In this document: positions 14,250 through 27,100 of the stretch, piece after piece
Layout: the number at the start of each line of letters is the position of its first letter
How positions within the stretch are numbered: position 1 is the first letter of the stretch
NCBI GenBank assembly: GCA_022316685.1
Contig: JAKJHU010000136.1
Span: 248,001-312,000, forward strand
Length of the DNA stretch: 64,000 bases
From: Progne subis subis
Lineage: Eukaryota > Chordata > Aves > Passeriformes > Hirundinidae
Reading direction: 5' to 3'
Program-made: the position numbers and the translations under genes
Notes under the pieces: model-generated
Seen by the model: the letters and a program-made list of their open reading frames with translations, nothing else
Databases searched by the model: none
Told to the model about the DNA's origin: nothing

Positions 14250-14824
14250 TCACACGGCACTTCCAAAGTCAGAGGCCGTTTCTTTTGCACAATGGGCAAA
14301 GCCTCCAATAGTGATTTGAGGCTCTTTCCTTGAGGTGATCGATGCTTCCTGGTTTTCTTGAAAGTTCTTCACCTCAGAGCTTCTATCCTTATAAAAGATG
14401 AGCTCTGCTGAAAAATTTAGATCCATAGTCGTGGTTTTGCAGTATTTACTTCTATGGTTTTGCACTTATTTTTAGTATAGGTCCAATCCATACGAGTATT
14501 CAGAACTGATCATAACAACTGGACCTTAGCAAAGGTGTTAAGGTCTTTGGTTCAAACCAAACCTTTTGCTTGCATTATACTTTAGCTGACAGCCCTTTTC
14601 AAAGACTGCTTTGCATTGCTAGAGTGATATGGAGGGCATGGATGCGAGTGAGGATCAGGGTTGCAAGCTCTGGGCAGTACTGAAAGTTGAGAAAAATCTT
14701 ACACTATTAAACTGTGAAACGAGCGAATTGGCACTCTACATAAAACAAGCTAAAAAGACTGATTTGATGAAAGACTAACAGAACCCCTAGACCTTACCCT
14801 ATCACTTCATCCCATGTGCTCACT

Positions 14825-14840
14825 CACACACACACACACA
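14825..14840. repeat. (CA)8 microsatellite
   Basis: Short uninterrupted CA array after CTCACA. Confidence 0.9.
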
Positions 14841-14905
14841 TCCAAAGCTTATTTTTATGTTACGCCTCCATATTTGCCTTAGAGAGTTGGGATTGGGTCC
14901 ATTAA

Positions 14906-14920
14906 TTTTTTTTTTTTTTT
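14906..14920. repeat. Poly-T run
   Basis: Fifteen T between CATTAA and CCAATATT. Confidence 0.9.
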
Positions 14921-15152
14921 CCAATATTATTATTTAGAGGAAAACCCTTGATGAACTCACACAGGCTTTCTGGAACATTATCAAAACCATAGTCTGTATC
15001 AACAATTGTTGAGGATAGTTAGACTGTTCCAGCAGTCTTGCACAGGCAGTCTGCTCTAATCACCTGCTTCTGTCCTGCTGAGCAAATCAATTGAACACAA
15101 GCATTTACTCGTGCTAGCCATTGTCCAAGCATTTTACTGCTGCTGGACTTTA

Positions 15153-15404
15153 GATCACAGAATTCCATGGGTTGGAAGGGACCTTAAAGCCCATCCAGCT
15201 CCACCCCCTGCCATGGGCAGGGACGCCTTCCAATATCCCAGACTGCTCCAAATCCAATCCAACCTGGCCTTGAACACTTTCAGGGATGGGACAGCCAGAG
15301 CTTCTCTGGGCACCCTGTGCCAGGGCCTCACCACCCTCACAGGGAAGGACTTCTTCCATATATACCTGATTTAAATCTACCCTCTTCCAATTCTAAAGCA
15401 CTGC
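15153..15404 (-). repeat. CR1 LINE fragment, 3' about 250 bp
   Basis: Near-continuous match to the CR1 3' region in reverse orientation: ATCACAGAATTCCATGGGTT, GGAAGGGACCTTAAAGCCC, CCATGGGCAGGGACGCCTTC, AACCTGGCCTTGAACAC, TCAGGGATGGGACAGCC, CCTCACCACCCTCACAGGGA and ending around AAATCTACCCTCTTCCA. Its good preservation suggests a younger insertion than the fragments at 4023 and 11908. It makes spurious ORFs on both strands. Confidence 0.95.
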
Positions 15405-16181
15405 CCAATGTTTACACCAAGTAGGGCCCAGCTCAACAAAGTCTTGATCATCAGATTTCAGATCTGATGTGGACCTCATCCACATTTTTCAGTGTATCAC
15501 CTATTATGGAATCTCGGCCAAATCCTGCTGGGACCTTCTGAGTTTGAATTCAGTGATCTGAAGCACAGGTCTTGTGAAAAACAAACACATTCTGTGATTT
15601 CACATCTCTCCAAAGCCTTTTACAATAACTATAAAACAATTACTCCCTTGCTGGACAAAACGAATGGCACATTTATATCAAAGTAGTTCCTGCGTCTGTC
15701 TAGGGTGAAGTCCAAAACACGTCTGGAGATTCAAATGGAAGGAGAGGGAGGGAGAGCAGCTCTCAGAGACGTTCGCAAGCAATTCTTGTGCCAGTGGTTC
15801 AAATCACTGCCAGGACTACGATGCTGCCGGGAGGGCAGCATGAGGTGTGCCATGTACATGCCATACTCTGCAACGCTATTTCACACGTGGGAGATGGAAA
15901 TCACATCAGAGGCTGCTGCAGAGGTACTCAAGGAGATACTAAGGTTGCTGCAATCTCACCAAGAACATTATGGAGTAATAATAATAAAAAAAATCACGGC
16001 AAAAAGCTCTTCTTCCAATACACTGAACACGAGCTCATTAGAATTGATAAAGAGTTTGTGGTTTCCCTTTCAAACTCCCACACTATACTTAAATGATCTG
16101 ATTAGCCATTATCTTCTTTTATATCATTTCAAAATGTCCATAACAGATATGTAAAGCGACTGCAGTAGAAAAATACATAGG

Positions 16182-16197
16182 TTTTTTTTTTTTTTTC
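16182..16197. repeat. Poly-T run
   Basis: About 15 T followed by CCTTTTCTG. Confidence 0.9.
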
Positions 16198-17598
16198 CTT
16201 TTCTGTTTTGCTTTCACTGTCTGAGAAAACAGGCAAAACCCTTTCCTTTGACACGTTTCTGAGTATTCAGGAATGATAGCTTCAGTTTCAGGATGACAAC
16301 ATGAAAGAAGGTAGCATGTTTCTTACCAAGTCTAAAGTCCTTCCTTTTACTCCTGCTGCCTTTAAAATTATGCAGTTACTGCGTTTTACCCACTATATCA
16401 CCCACTTATCTCTGACATTTTGGAGGCCACTTATGAGCAGGTATTACTCCTCCAAAACCTGGCTGCTCTAGAGATGCTGAAAGCTTTCAGTCAGGAATTC
16501 AGAGTCACTGCAGCACAGTTTGATGGCAAAGAGGACATGAAAACACTCACCACAAAATCACCCGTAGTCTGCTCCTCTCTTGCAACAGACAGAATCTGCT
16601 CCAATAGCACACTTTACCTTAAGTAACCTTTGTACCTATTTAAAGCCAGCCTGAATTCATTTCTCCTACTGGCTTCATTCCGGGTAAATAGCTGCTTTGA
16701 TGTGTTTGTTACACTTTTGTCCAATCACTCGATTCCAGCTCCTTGTTTAAGCCCCCGGCTTGAGGGATGCAATTTTGGTCACACCTTCGTGCTATTGATT
16801 AGCAGCTTTTACATTTAGCCCAGCTAATCTGAGAGGCCATTATCCAATAGAAGCGTGCACAAAGAGAAGTAAGGACTGCATAGCAAGAAGATTCTGTTGG
16901 TTTTCCAAGAACTGTGCTGTCTGATGCCCACTCCACATAGCAGCAAACAAGCCTTTTTCATCACTTCAATGCCTTGAGAAGGCTGTGTTCCAATTATTTC
17001 TCCTGCTGCCTTTTCCTGGTAGTTCTGTAAACTGTTCTCCAGAATTATTACTTCCCAGTAACAAAATAGCAACCTTGACATCCTTATTCACCTCCCTCAC
17101 TTTTCTGTGAAAACGCAGAGGTTTTATCCGTAAGCTGAAATCAATTGTACTTCAAACTAAACATCCGCTCACAAAAAACATCTTTAAACACAGCTTTTCT
17201 CTACATGATGGTCCCTGACTGTGTTTAAAGTGTTTTGGGGGGTGATGGCAACACAGACATACCCGGGACTGCGGATCCTATTAAAGGTAGCACACACGAC
17301 TCCAAGGGAGTAATGACAATTCTAAGCACGGTGTGCTTCCCCACCACTTACAGCTATGCATTTCCTGCTTGAATCTAGGTACTTACACTGATTTAATAAA
17401 ACAAGAACTCTGCTGAAAAGTGACTAAGCAAATTTTGTGCTTTTCAGCACTGGAAACTACGTGACTGCATCGTAACTACAAAATACTTTTAGCCTGCTTT
17501 AAGTATTAAACCTCTTCTATATTATTAAGCTAAACCAGGGCAGAAAACCCTCCAACCAGTGACTTTCAGAGTGGCAAAAGGGGGAGGGAGAGCCAACC

Positions 17599-17614
17599 AA
17601 AAAAAAAAAAAAAA
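17599..17614. repeat. Poly-A run
   Basis: About 16 A after GAGAGCCAACC. Confidence 0.9.
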
Positions 17615-17689
17615 TGTTTCTTTTCAACTCCAGATTTAGAGTCTAAAGCCAGACAAAACCAGGAATGCCTAAAACCCTTGCCCTCCAGC

Positions 17690-17960
17690 AGAGGGAATTT
17701 AATTATCTATTAGTTCAGGAATGGACAAGGCAAGGTAAGCCAGAGCTGCCAAGTATTATCTTTCCTAAAGGCTTTGAAAGAGGGGCTTGTGCCAGGGTAT
17801 AATTAAACTAATAAATAAATACATCCACAGAGTTTTATCATTTTATCAGTTAAATGTAATATTACTTAAAAGGTATGATTTCAATATTTACCTCTAAATT
17901 ACAGTAAAATACCGCTGAAACCTCACAGTTCATTGTTTAAAATGTATCCATTACTGCTAT
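17690..17960. promoter_or_regulatory. AT-rich repeat-free block, candidate conserved element
   Basis: Carries GAATTTAATTATCTATTAG, TATAATTAAACTAATAAAT, TTTTATCATTTTATCAG and further ATTA words without any simple repeat. It stands out from the purine-rich sequence just before it. Function is unproven. Confidence 0.2.
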
Positions 17961-20126
17961 GTCTCATCTAGGAAAAAGAATAATCATAATGAAATATTCT
18001 TGCTCTTGAGTTACACGAGTATCTGAAGTACACAGGTTAACTTGCTCTCGTGTAAACAAATCCTGAGACAAATGGTGAAGCGAGCCCCTGAAGACAGGAC
18101 AGGCAAAGATACTTTCTTTCACAGTATCTTTAATACATGACAGCTGGATGGAGACTTCACTGCACAAGCTGCCAGTGCTGCCTGGCTGATACAACCTGAA
18201 ACCAGGCAAATGAACCGATCAACTTCCTACTAATAGATTTCACAGATGTCAAATGTTGTTTTAAAAAGCAAACCAACTCCTTTTTCTGCTTAATTGGAAG
18301 CTTCCCTGCATAACAGCACTCCTTTCCTGCCTCGGCACAGAAGTGCTGTGCAGAAGTTTCACTATGAGTTAACCTTCTTTGAATCTCAAACCAGTGCAAA
18401 ACACTGATATTTTTGCTGCAAAGCTGAGATATTTTCTGTATTAAAACAGAAATTTGACTGAGGATGTGGAGCCCACAGACTTGGCAACCAAGGAAACTTA
18501 GATTTTCCCAGTCCTAAACTGGTAACATTCATCCCTTTGAAATTAAAAGATGAGGGACTCACAAATTAATGCACTGGTTCTCAATACCACAGTCAAGGTA
18601 TTCCTACAGCAGCAGTCCTGCTACATAAAAACCAAGTCCAGAGGGACTTCAACATCTCTCCTGGTTAAATGTGTATCTGGGAACTCAACCTTTTTTGTGT
18701 GGCAGATACTTTCAATATACAAAATATTGCTTAAATACCTCTCAAACGGGATTCTTTTCTTTCCAGCCTCTTAACACAAAATTACTGCGCCCATCAGAAA
18801 GTATTTGCTCTCACTAATAACACCGATTTTCACCCTTCCACAATAGGCTTTTTGTTAATATTCACTTTGTTAAAGTGAAACATTTCTCCTGATTCATCAG
18901 ATGCTGCAAGTGCTGTGATTCTGCTCTGTCCCAGGAACACAAGGGAATTACCAGCAGTGCTCCCAACGCAGCGACAGCGGTGAGCTCCAGCCTGCGGTTA
19001 CCCAAGCAAGACACAGAGCAGCAGACTCTGCTCCGTTTCTCTATTTGTTATCCCAGGGACCATAACTAGTCTGCTCACCTCCTTACTATTCTATCTGATT
19101 CATTCCACAGCCTGCACATCATATGAAATCAGTGATTTTAATAGGGTTTTTTGTTGGGAAAAACCTGCTTCTACACAGGGCACTTTATTATAAAACAGCA
19201 GTGACAAATCAATCATGAAAAATTCCTGGGAAATCCTGGGTGATTTCCAATTGTCCCCTGCACAAATTTATGACTGCATTCTTAAGACAGAAAAATCTTT
19301 TAAGTGAACTTGGCAAAACTATCAGAGGAGTTTAGTTATTGAGTACTGCAAGTAAAACACATCCTTCTGCCCAGAGCATTTCAAAAATCTCAACTCCCCT
19401 TCCTTAAGCTTAAGTAGGGAAGAGATGACTTTTCAGAAAGTTAGACTTCGGAACCTAAGTAGAAAACCGGACTTTCAGAAATTTACCCCTAAAGTTTTTG
19501 ATTCAGTCCCAAATCCATTAACATTGCAAGATACAGGAAGGCTGCACTAGGTTACAAGTTAGAAATTAAACCAGAAAAACCCTTTCTGCCAGCAAAATGG
19601 AAGAGGCAGTCCAGTGGAGTTCATCAAGACGTGTTTATATGACCATTTATTTAAATTTACTCCTGGTTAGCTGTTTAGGCACAGAAGTCTTTTACATGGA
19701 ACAACACAACTGGGTTTTTCCTCATTTATTACTTCTGTCCTAAAATCTTCAACTCTGCATTGTAAAAAAAGTTAAATTGCATTCAGAGTTCCAGGGCTGC
19801 ATATGTTCAATTGTAACGTTGTGGGCGCTAAAGCAGAGGTTGAACATCTCCCTCATGGGCACATAACTCATTTCAGTTACTTACATGTAATGCTTTATGT
19901 ATCAAAATGCTTGTAGAGTCCAAGCAAAGATCTCAGACCATCCTGCAGCTAACATCCCCAAAAAAGCCTAAAAGTAACAAAGCAGCAGCCCAAAGTAAGA
20001 GTGGGGTAAGGCTGACATCTCCACTGCCTCTGCCCAGGCTGTGCTTTGCTGCTGCTGCTGCATCCGCACAGAGAAAGCATTTAACCTCTGTGTTTTAGAA
20101 AACAATGAGGATGAGAAGCTGTGGAA

Positions 20127-20273
20127 GCCAAATCCCCAGAAGTGTCCAAGGCCAGGCTGGACGGGGCTTGGAGCAACCTGAGCTTGTGGAAGGTGTCCCT
20201 GGCCATGGCAGGGGGTGGAATGGGATGAGCTTTAAGGTCCCTTTCCACCCAAACCATTCTGTGATTCTATGAT
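20127..20273 (+). repeat. CR1 LINE 3' fragment with intact terminal tail
   Basis: Plus-orientation CR1: GTGTCCAAGGCCAGGCTGGA, TTGGAGCAACCTG, GGAAGGTGTCCCTGGCCATG, GGAATGGGATGAGC, TTTAAGGTCCCTTTCCACCC and the terminus CATTCTGTGATTCTATGA. The two 8-bp ATTCTGTG/ATTCTATG units at the end are the diagnostic CR1 tail. It is the only recognised CR1 copy here in plus orientation, antisense to IKZF2. Confidence 0.95.
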
Positions 20274-20354
20274 ACCAGCCTCCTCTCAGAAATAAAAAGT
20301 ATTTCAAAATCTAGCAGTGAACTAGATAAGGGACTGGATGTTACAGCAGAGGGG

Positions 20355-20390
20355 AAAAAAAAAAAAAAATAATATATATATATATATAAA
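20355..20390. repeat. Poly-A run joined to a TA array
   Basis: Fifteen A, then TAA and about eight TA dinucleotides. It lies about 80 bp after the end of the plus-strand CR1 copy and is probably independent of it. Confidence 0.93.
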
Positions 20391-21989
20391 TCAACAACAC
20401 GTGGACCTCATAGAGCACAGAAGTATCAGCATAGCTATAGCAGAATACATTTCCTGCTTTCCCAGAAACAAGGAGCAAGGAAATTTTAATTCAAGCCCAC
20501 AGCAGAAAGCATATAGAGGTGAAAAATCACTGAGGTTCCTTCTCATGTTCTCAGAAAACCTGGATTACTGGCCTCTTCTCCTTCCCCCTTCCCTCTACAT
20601 CCCTAAGCACAAATCCCTGGAGCATCCAACGGCAATATTCTATGACCAAGAGAAAACTGATAGAGATCCTGCAACTTGAGGAATGTGCTGTGGAGTATGA
20701 AATTTGGACCAAAAGAACACAGTATGCAAAAAGAGGAAAATAAATCCAGTTCATGCTGTTTTTCTGACACAAGGATGTGGCACATGAGGGAGGGGGTTAC
20801 CCAGCTCACTAATGCAGGGATTGCATCATGCTTAATTCCCACACCAAGCATTTTATTTGTTTTTGTTAGCAACGACAAATAAATAGAAAGGCCTTCTCCT
20901 GGTGCCCAGGCAGATCGCAAGAACGCTTCACCTCAATTAGCAGTTTTTCGGAAATGCTGTGTTTGCCACAATCAGCAGCGCCACGGGCCCTGCGATGGAA
21001 GGGCCACAGACCAGAGCACCCCTTGCACTACGATCTGAGGGATGAAAGGGCAATCCCCAGCTTGATCTATCACAGGATCAGAGATGGGACACCGAGCTCA
21101 CCTGCTCTGGCCTCATCCATGACACACATCATTTTCCCCATCCCTGTATCTGTTTGACTGAACTACCAAACCATGGCAGGGAACACAGCTGCTCTTCAGG
21201 AACAGAGGAATAATGGCTGGAGAAATGCCCCTCTCTGTGCATTGCACAGCCAGAGCCCAGAGCACGGCTTCTTGCCAAGCCTCCATCCCCTGTGCAAGGA
21301 AAGCTGCACTCATCCCAACACACACACAAATTACAGCCTCTGCTACGGACCACAGCATTCTGGGTGATTTACATGAAATGCTGACAGGTTTTCGGGGAAG
21401 GGAGAAGCACTTCAGTTTTTGCCAATGCAAACAACTGGCCAGATCATTCTTTGGTTGTGTGCAGTTGAAGAGGAGAGTAAAGTGGGACTCAGCTCCCAAA
21501 ACATACTTAAATTGTCTTTGAGAGGTAGGGATGTACATGCCAGTTGGATTAGCTGATAAAGAATGTCATCTGTTTCCACTCACTAGGGACAACCTCTCTT
21601 CTCTCCACATTCTCCCTTGGGCTGCAAAACCAGACTACCCACAGGTCAGGGCTCATTCCAGAGCTGGGGCCAGCCCATCACGCCCCGCTGCTGGGGAAGT
21701 GGCAATACATTTTAAAATACTGCACTTCACAAGACAGATACCAGTATGTTAAAAATAAGCCTTAAAATCCAGGATGTGGAAATCCAGGCAAACTTCTCCT
21801 TCTGTTGTGGACAGCAAAGTAGCAGCATGTATTAAAAAACAAACAAACAAAGTGGAGAGGAAAAAAAATCCTCTGCAAAATTTGCCAACCGGTTTACTGA
21901 GAACAGAGCACCAAGCTGCACATTAAAAGAAATGCCATTTCTATATGCTTGAAATCATCTGTATAGAAGAATACATCCCAGCTCCTCTG

Positions 21990-22480
21990 CTCTGATGGGA
22001 AAAGAGTCAGAGCTCTCCGAGGAACCAGCAGTAGCCCGAAGGAAAAAGCTACCAGTTATGCAATTGCTGCCCATGCACCCGCGGATGGCCGTCTCGCCCG
22101 CACGCAGAGGAGATTTTGTTTCTTTCGCTTTGAATTTACACATCATCTTTAACATGAAAAAGGCAGCTTGCCTGCATTTAAAAGATGCCCCAGCTATTTG
22201 GTATGTCAGAAATGTAGACCATTTAATTAAGTACCTAAATCTAAATTTAGCACAGCTAGTTCAGCTGCTCGAGTTCAAATACATGGACTCTGATGCACCT
22301 ACAATACATATGCTCAGATACGTGCAAGCACCAGTGAAAACTTTTCGGGAGGTTGAAAGCTGGAGAGTCGGTCTGGTACATTCTTGTCTCTCTTTCCCTC
22401 TTCTGGTAACAGCACATCAAATTGCTAATCAAGGTTTTGATTCTCCAGCTAAAGCTCTTCCCCTCTCATAATTCCTGTCT
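21990..22480. promoter_or_regulatory. Unusual open, repeat-free block near the ZF1 exon
   Basis: About 1.5 kb downstream of the ZF1 exon in gene direction. One plus-strand frame stays open for 158 codons although much of it is AT-rich, and it has a local CpG cluster (CCCGCGGATGGCCGTCTCGC). It contains TATGCAATTGC, TTTAATTAAGTACC and an AATTGCTAATCAAGG-like string. The predicted protein shows no domain I recognise, so a conserved regulatory element is more plausible than a gene. Confidence 0.28.
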
Positions 22481-22849
22481 AAAATCACGAGTGCATCATA
22501 AACTATACTGCCACGCTTTGCCTTACACACTTAGGTCAAGCTTTTATCAATACAACTCATATACAGGAAATTAACTATGTAATATATATTTATTATTCCT
22601 CTGTACAGAAATTCTATTGATTTCTTGCCCATCAAGAGCACACTACTGGACTGCAAACTACCAGGTTTACAAAGGGATTACACAGTCTTTCTTGCTCAAC
22701 TCTAAAACTCCACCGTCCTTTTTATATCTTCACAGATCTCAGTCCGCGTGAGTCTCTCACCCCACTAAATAATAGCAAAGATAAAAAGCAAAATATCCAA
22801 AAAAAACCAAAGAACAAACACCCGCTGAGGCTCCACCACAAAAAACCTG

Positions 22850-22975
22850 TGCTTAACCTTAATAAGATTTAAGTGTGTATCCAAAGTTAAGCGTATCTTG
22901 AAGCCCTTCAGGTGACTTACAAGCGCTTAAATCTCATAAAAGTTAAGCACAAGCTTAAGTGCTTTTTTGAATCAA
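22850..22975. repeat. Probable ancient interspersed repeat rich in TTAAG motifs
   Basis: Contains repeated TTAAG/CTTAA words, AAGTTAAGCG, AAGCGCTTAA and AAGTTAAGCACAAGCTTAAG followed by TGCTTTTTTGAAT. The last part resembles a motif (aagttaagcac-n-gcttaagtgctttgctgaat) that I recall as recurring in bird and turtle genomes, so a diverged copy of an old element is likely. I cannot name the family. Confidence 0.4.
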
Positions 22976-23901
22976 AGGTAGACTGCTGCAAGACCAGAGA
23001 GCATCATCTGCTGGCACCACCTGTACTTCTGCTGGAGGTGACTACTGCTCCCACCGGAGGGGTGGGCAGCACAGGGGAGTGAGTACCAGCTTCCTGGGCA
23101 CACCCTTTTACCATGTTAGCCTTAAGTCCCCTGAAATACTCCAGTTGAAGCTCAAGGCCTCATTTTTCAAACCACAAAGACCCACCCAATCAGCAGAGGT
23201 ATTGCAGAGGTTCCCTTTGCCTCTCAAATTCTCCAGCCCACAAGCCTGACAAGCTGTTTGGGACTCCAAACGGTAATAAAAATACAAGTGCTGGGAGAGA
23301 CCAAGCACTGAAAGCTGCCTCCAGAATGGTACTGAGATGGTGTGAGGGAGCCAGGTGGGTGGTTCAGCTGAGGTCTCCCTGAGGGAGCATGTCACACAGC
23401 AAGCAGCAAGCCCACCCTGGCATCAGGATCTCTGGGTAATGAGATCCCAGGTCCAGCCACTTCCAAAAGAAGTGTGAGGTCCCCAGGAAGCTGCTGGTCT
23501 TGTCCACCTGTGAACACCTCCAATGGAAGAACATCATGAGATTCCTCTTTAAAGGCCCAAAAGCTTTGCACTGCACACACACGAACAACACGACCCACCT
23601 GGCCCCATGCCAGAGAATGGCTCCCACTGTCCTGCTCCAGTCAAGAACAGCAAGTAAAGCAATTTCCAGACTTTTGCGCTTTTGTTTTTAAGGACAAAAG
23701 GCTGGAAATCAAAGTAAAGGAAGCACCACGCTTACCAGCAAGAGAGCATCACCAGAATTCAGACAGCAGGAAGCAGGAAACAAAACCAACGAAACCCATT
23801 TTCTCCCTCCCCAGCCTCCTGCTGCTCCCCAAGAATGAAAAGGGAAGAGAGAATTGTCAGGTAATATCAACATTGCCACAGATTTTCTTTCAGCTGCTTA
23901 C

Positions 23902-24168
23902 CAGTGTGGCTCCTTTTATGTACCATTAGCACATTGGGCCCAATGCAAACCATGCCACAGACGTCACATTTCAGTTTACCATTCGGAAGCCGGATTCCTC
24001 CCTCGCTTGATAGCTCCTGGATCTTTCTGTTATCCACCATCTCGTTACTCCCAATGAAGGGATCTTCCAGGCTGCTTCCTCCATCGTGAGCTCTAATAAT
24101 ATCTTCATGAATCAGGGGCTTCCTGTCAAATTCCTCATCACTTTGCATTTCTAGCTTTACTGAATTGG
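23902..24168 (-). CDS. IKZF2: IKZF2 (Helios) coding exon with zinc finger 1
   Basis: Internal exon of 267 bp, so no start or stop codon is expected. Read on the minus strand, the intron ends in a pyrimidine-rich tract plus TTTCAG, and the exon opens with CC, completing a split codon (phase 1). The encoded 88-89 residues start [12 protein letters not shown], run through an acidic linker, then [14 protein letters not shown] and end VHKRSHTG at a GTAAGC donor. A C2H2 finger with C-x2-C-x12-H-x3-H spacing lies at about residues 67-87 of the exon: zinc finger 1 of the N-terminal DNA-binding cluster. Helios is a nuclear DNA-binding regulator of T-cell (notably regulatory T-cell) and other lineage programmes, dimerising through C-terminal fingers not present here. 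The linker matches human Helios residue for residue in length and in many positions, from memory, and differs from Ikaros and Aiolos. Identity as an Ikaros-family exon is near certain; Helios rather than a paralogue is very likely. Confidence 0.96.
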
Positions 24169-27100
24169 CTGAAATTAAGAAAAAAAAAATCAAAGTTAAA
24201 CCAATGTATTTTTCAAGTTCCCAACTACTAATATTATGATAAACTTTTTACTGTTATCAATATTAAACCACAGCCTTGAAGCTCAAACCATCATGAGAGT
24301 CTCATGGTGGTAATGGCATCACAAATTACAACTGCTTATTTGTTTAAGCCTTTGTTTTGGGTTTTTTTTCCAATTTCTAATTTCTATCCCTATTTTAAAG
24401 CTTAAGAACTCAGGTACAGTGTGATACAGACACCTGACTAACGTTGCAGAGATGTAGCAGGATTAAGAACTGACCTCCTGCTTCTCAACTTGAACCACAA
24501 GAGTGGCCTTCTTCTCAAGGAGCCAAAGTTACAGGAGCAAAGGACAAAGCCAGAGCTGCTCCTTCCAGGCCTCTCCTGCCCAGTGCCCCAAGAGGCAAGG
24601 TTCCCAAAGGCACAGCACAAGGAAACAAAGCAGGAGCATTCCAAATGCAAAGATCTAGCAAAGCCAGGCTTGTGGGCTGTGTCAGTAATCTCCAAATCAC
24701 CCTGCCTGCACGGACAGGTTTCCTGATGGAGGGGAGACCAGTCTCTGGATGAGCCTCCAGTGCTTTTTTGCTCCCACCTTCTGATTCACGCCAATGGGAC
24801 ACTGCCAAGGCAAACAGGGCTGCAGCGAGACCTACACTGCTGAGTTATTTATATTTGCAAGCGAAATACGTGCAGTTGAAGACCTTGCACATCTGCCTGG
24901 GGAGACTGGCGTGCTCACTACTGATCTCTGTGATCCTCAGGTGACAGGATAAACCTCCTCTAACCATTGAGAGCTTGTGGGATCAGCAAGCCTCTAAAGG
25001 AAACAAATGTACCGGGCTTTTTCACAAAGTGGGGGGTCAGTGCAGGTGTGTTTTAATCACCAAGTGCCCCTATTTCAATGAGGAAATTGAAGAGTTGGTC
25101 GAACCTGCAGAAAGGCCTGTCCCAGAGTCAGAGCCTCCATCCACAGTGTCAGCCAGAAGGCAAGCCCACGTGTCTGCTTCCCTAAGCCTTGATCCTGCTG
25201 AGGGGTTTAAGAAGAAGGTGATTCAGCCTTCATATCTAAGCAGTCTTTGACCTCTGTACTAAGGCCATTGGCACGAGCGCCGCTGACAGCAGCAGACCTG
25301 GAGCACAGATCTGTGCCCTGGGCATGCCCGGTGTCACCAAACCCTGGCCACATGTGCTTGGCAACTGCCAAGGGGACCCAGCCAGGAACCCAGCGACAGA
25401 ATTGTAAGTAAACACTGTGAGGCATCACAGTTTCAAACAGCTGGCCTGGAAATGTCAGAAGAAAAAACCCTACTATTTAGAGTTCCTCCTTCATCTTCCT
25501 TTCTTCTCCTTCCCAGAAAACACAAGGTTCAGAGACTGATGTTGACATTGCAGCTCTAAATCACTGCTGTTACTACCAGGGAAAGCAAAATGAACGGGGT
25601 AAAGGAACCAGAGACCAAGCAATGGTAAGATGTTTCTTTTTGATCATAAAACTGTTGAAACATCTTTCACTACTCATCAAGGCACTAATGGGAGCTAAGA
25701 AATGAAAAGAAAGTACTATTATGGCAAAGCCCATCCAGAGCAAGGACTGCTGCTGTATCAGATCACAGCCGACCAGTATCAGCACAGGCACCGCCATCCA
25801 AATGGTCTCTAACTACAAAATATTTGAGTGCATCACTTATAGAAGGGAATTAATATTTTTGTTGCCACAAAGATGCATTTATTGTTCTTAAAGGAGTGAG
25901 AGGTGAGCTAGGACGTGGCCCCAGGCAGTGCACTGGGGTAGAAACAGGTCAAGAGGAGGCAGTTTGCATGGGGAGTAGGAGGGGATTGGCCCCACCACGG
26001 CAGCAAGAGAAGCCATGGGAAGCCATCCTGCCTTGGTACCGAGCCCAAGTGGCACAGCCAACAGCCTTCTGAGCGGGAGGATCTACTCTTGTGGAGGGGC
26101 TGAGCGGAAAGGAGCAAGAGCAGGAGCTCTGGCAGCTCCGTGGGCTGTCAGGGAGAGAGCTGAGGTCCCACACTCACCTCCCCATAGAAAGCACACACTG
26201 CTGATTTATGGACAGCCCACTTTCAGAGCAAAGGAATTGCAGTTCCCTCTAATAATAGCAGCCTTTCGGGGCATTCAGCAAGTCTGAGAATGAAGCCCAA
26301 AGAAACGGTTCACTGGCTTTAGGAGCAGGATTTAATACACTCGGCCACACAAGTAGCTACAGCAGAGCCAGAAATAGTGCCCAGTGCTCCTCACCTAAAA
26401 CCCCAGGTTGCTGCCACGAGCGTGCACGCTGTCTTGGCACAGTACTGCACAAAATATCCAAAAAGCCACATCCCAACTGTGCATATTTACATGTACTCAC
26501 AAGAGAAAATCCTGGCTCTTACATGTCTTATGTATATAAATTTTTGCCCGTTTCTCTGATTTGGAATAATAAACACTTGAGTGCAGTTAGTCCTGTGCAC
26601 CACAACTTCTCATTCACAGCTGTGGAACTCTGCCTGCTCAGCACACATGAGACAAGGCATCGAGAGCTTAGAAATGGGAAGACCACTTACTTTATCTTCC
26701 TTCCCCTAGCACTTCTTTCTGCTGAACGATGCTTTCATGCAACAGGATAAGCAGCACGACCAAGTGGCACGAGTCGTTTGCTGAAGCACAGCCTCCCCAC
26801 ACACACAGAGCTCACAAAGCCCAAGGAATTCATGCTGCATCCTTCAAAACATCCCAGCTATTCTACGAGCTGTGCAGGCTGTTTGCTCTTCCTCCTTCCC
26901 TCACCTTCATGTACACGGAGAAGTGCTGCTGCCAATTTCAGAAACCCTCTGGTAGCTGTGGAAAGGTTTCCTCCAGCTGGGACCAGCCACAGGTCTCCAA
27001 GGAGGGGAGCAGGGATCTCCTCAGCTCGTTGCAAGGGCTTTGCTAATCAGGTCACCTCCTCTGCCTTACATCGTAAGGGTGTATGTATTAGGCTGTGTGG

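Noticed and set aside
15150..15374. Open frames on both strands at 15111-15374
   Set aside because: They lie within a CR1 fragment and are by-products of the repeat.
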